Assembly (NCBI RefSeq): GCF_963511525.1
Contig: NZ_CAUPIY010000001.1
Coordinates: 248,001-312,000 of the forward strand
Length of the DNA stretch: 64,000 bases
Source of the DNA: Mobiluncus sp963511525
GTDB taxonomy: Bacteria > Actinomycetota > Actinomycetes > Actinomycetales > Actinomycetaceae
Direction of reading: 5' to 3'
Shown in pieces: positions 62,851 to 64,000 of the stretch. Every line of letters starts with the position of its first letter. The stretch's first letter is position 1. Below the pieces are notes generated by a model. The model was not told where the DNA came from. It did not search any database and saw only the letters and a list, made by a program, of their open reading frames with translations. A program made the translations under genes and the position numbers.

Positions 62851-64000
62851 TTAATCGTTCCTGCGGCTGCGGATGGCCTCCAGGATCTCCGCTATCGCCT
62901 GGTCAATCGGGACACCGTTCTTTTGCTCGCCACCGCGGTACCTAAAGGACACTGCGTTCGCCTGGGCGTCTTCCCCGCCAGCAATGAGGGTGAAAGGAAT
63001 CTTGTCCTTGGCGGCATTGCGGATTTTCTTGCCAAAGCGGTCGTCTGTCTCATCAACCTCGACCCGCACATTTTCCGCCCGCAGCCGATTGGCAATGTCA
63101 TCGCAGTAGTCGTTGAACGCCTCTGCCACCGGCACCAAACGTACCTGCACCGGCGCCAGCCAAGCCGGGAACGCTCCAGCGTAGTGTTCGGTGAGCACCC
63201 CAAAGAAGCGCTCGATAGAACCGAATAGGGCGCGGTGAATCATGACGGGACGCTGCCGGGTGCCATCCGCCGCGGTGTATTCCAAATCGAAACGTTCGGG
63301 CAGGTTAAAGTCCAGCTGAATGGTTGACATCTGCCAGGTCCGCCCAATCGCATCGCGAGCTTGCACGGAAATCTTGGGACCGTAGAACGCCGCCCCCTCA
63401 GGATCCGGCACCAGCTCTAAGCCCGAGGCCGTGGCGACTTCGGCCAACGTATTGGTCGCTTCCTCCCAGATCTCGTCCGTGCCGACGAACTTGTGCGGAT
63501 CCTTCGTGGAAAGCTCCAGATAAAAGTCATCCAAACCGTAGTCTTTGAGCAAATCCAGCACGAAGTTCAACAGTTTCGTCAACTCGTCTTTCATCTGTTC
63601 GCGCGTGCAATAGATGTGACTGTCGTCTTGGGTAAAGCCGCGTCCGCGGGTCAGGCCGTGAACCACGCCGGATTTCTCGTAGCGGTAAACGGTCCCGAAT
63701 TCGAACAAACGTAGCGGCAGCTCTCGATAGGAACGCGAACGAGATTTGTAGATGAGATTGTGCATGGGGCAGTTCATGGGCTTCAAGTAGTAGTCGAAGC
63801 CTTCCTTGGTGACGTTGCCCTGGTCGTCGCATTCCTCGTCCACGCGCATGGGCGGGAACATGCCGTCTTTGTACCATTCCAGGTGCCCCGACGTTTCAAA
63901 CAGCTGCCCCTTGGTGACGTGCGGAGTGTAGACGAACGAGTACCCCTCCTCGAGGTGGCGGCGTCGGGAATAGTTTTCCATCTCCATGCGCACCATCGCG
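62851..64000 (-). CDS. thrS: Threonyl-tRNA synthetase (5' part outside window)
   Basis: C-terminal about 383 codons only; the gene continues past the right edge. The class II core is clear: KPMNCPMHNLIYKSRSRSYR (catalytic zinc Cys and His), LFEFGTVYRYEKSGVVHGLT (motif 2), PVMIHRALFGSIERFFGVL (motif 3), followed by the anticodon-binding domain. N-terminal TGS and editing domains are not visible. The Met at 63996 is internal, not a start. Confidence 0.97.
   Translation of the reverse strand, partial: AMVRMEMENYSRRRHLEEGYSFVYTPHVTKGQLFETSGHLEWYKDGMFPPMRVDEECDDQGNVTKEGFDYYLKPMNCPMHNLIYKSRSRSYRELPLRLFEFGTVYRYEKSGVVHGLTRGRGFTQDDSHIYCTREQMKDELTKLLNFVLDLLKDYGLDDFYLELSTKDPHKFVGTDEIWEEATNTLAEVATASGLELVPDPEGAAFYGPKISVQARDAIGRTWQMSTIQLDFNLPERFDLEYTAADGTRQRPVMIHRALFGSIERFFGVLTEHYAGAFPAWLAPVQVRLVPVAEAFNDYCDDIANRLRAENVRVEVDETDDRFGKKIRNAAKDKIPFTLIAGGEDAQANAVSFRYRGGEQKNGVPIDQAIAEILEAIRSRRND

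Noticed and set aside
1..64000. tRNA, rRNA, insertion sequence, phage, CRISPR or toxin-antitoxin genes
   Set aside because: I looked through all gaps longer than about 60 nt and the unrecognised frames and saw no cloverleaf, transposase, integrase, repeat-spacer array or paired toxin genes.

Overview
The window is about 64 kb of chromosomal DNA from a Gram-positive actinobacterium of moderate G+C (I judge mid-50s percent by eye; not computed). The gene order thrS-HIT-pdxS-pdxT-yebC-ruvCAB-yajC-secD-secF-apt-relA-hisS-aspS-rarA-rpsD-alaS-ruvX-mltG-aroE-aroC-aroKB-efp-nusB-pyrR-pyrB-pyrC-carA-carB-pyrF-mihF-gmk-rpoZ-coaC-coaB-metK-priA-fmt-rsmB-rpe is the standard actinobacterial core backbone, and mihF and the helicase-dead PriA are actinobacterial hallmarks. 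The left edge holds a methyl-accepting chemotaxis protein. A motile member of this lineage with this composition suggests Mobiluncus (Actinomycetaceae). That is an inference; I cannot run a search.

Layout, in transcription order. Nearly everything is on the minus strand and reads from right to left. (1) 64000-59483: thrS (5' part outside the window), a HIT protein, a YbaK-type tRNA deacylase, the PLP synthase pair pdxS/pdxT and a NUDIX hydrolase. (2) 59302-56952: L-serine dehydratase sdaA, then yebC. (3) 56943-47731: the Holliday-junction genes ruvC-ruvA-ruvB, the Sec accessory genes yajC-secD-secF, apt and the stringent-response gene relA. (4) 47681-46104: a DUF349 gene on the plus strand. 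(5) 45953-37649: an MBL-fold hydrolase, hisS, two overlapping dynamin-like GTPase genes, aspS and a Sua5/YciO protein, meeting a plus-strand MMPL transporter end to end (35296-37647). (6) 35254-21306: rarA, rpsD, two small membrane-protein genes, alaS, ruvX, mltG, the shikimate genes with a prepilin peptidase between them, efp and nusB. (7) 20865-12478: de novo pyrimidine synthesis, led by pyrR. (8) 12392-3226: mihF, gmk, rpoZ, separate coaC and coaB, metK, priA, fmt, rsmB and rpe. (9) 3172-1011: an FMN riboswitch and a two-gene importer, closed by a strong terminator. (10) 904-1: the chemotaxis receptor, cut by the window edge.

Regulation visible in the sequence includes an FMN aptamer before the importer, a PyrR-binding-loop hairpin whose lower stem pairs with the pyrR ribosome binding site, a folded leader before rpsD, several intercistronic hairpins, and TAGAAT -10 boxes placed so close to metK, relA and sdaA that these mRNAs are probably leaderless.

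I found no CRISPR array, prophage, transposon, rRNA or tRNA gene. No intergenic stretch exceeds about 220 bases. The most notable items are the riboflavin-type importer sitting where relatives keep riboswitch-controlled riboflavin synthesis genes, a degenerate second shikimate kinase coupled to aroKB, the GTPase pair with altered G motifs, and a chemotaxis receptor without an external sensor domain. I see no clear evidence of a wholly new system; the window is mainly housekeeping.
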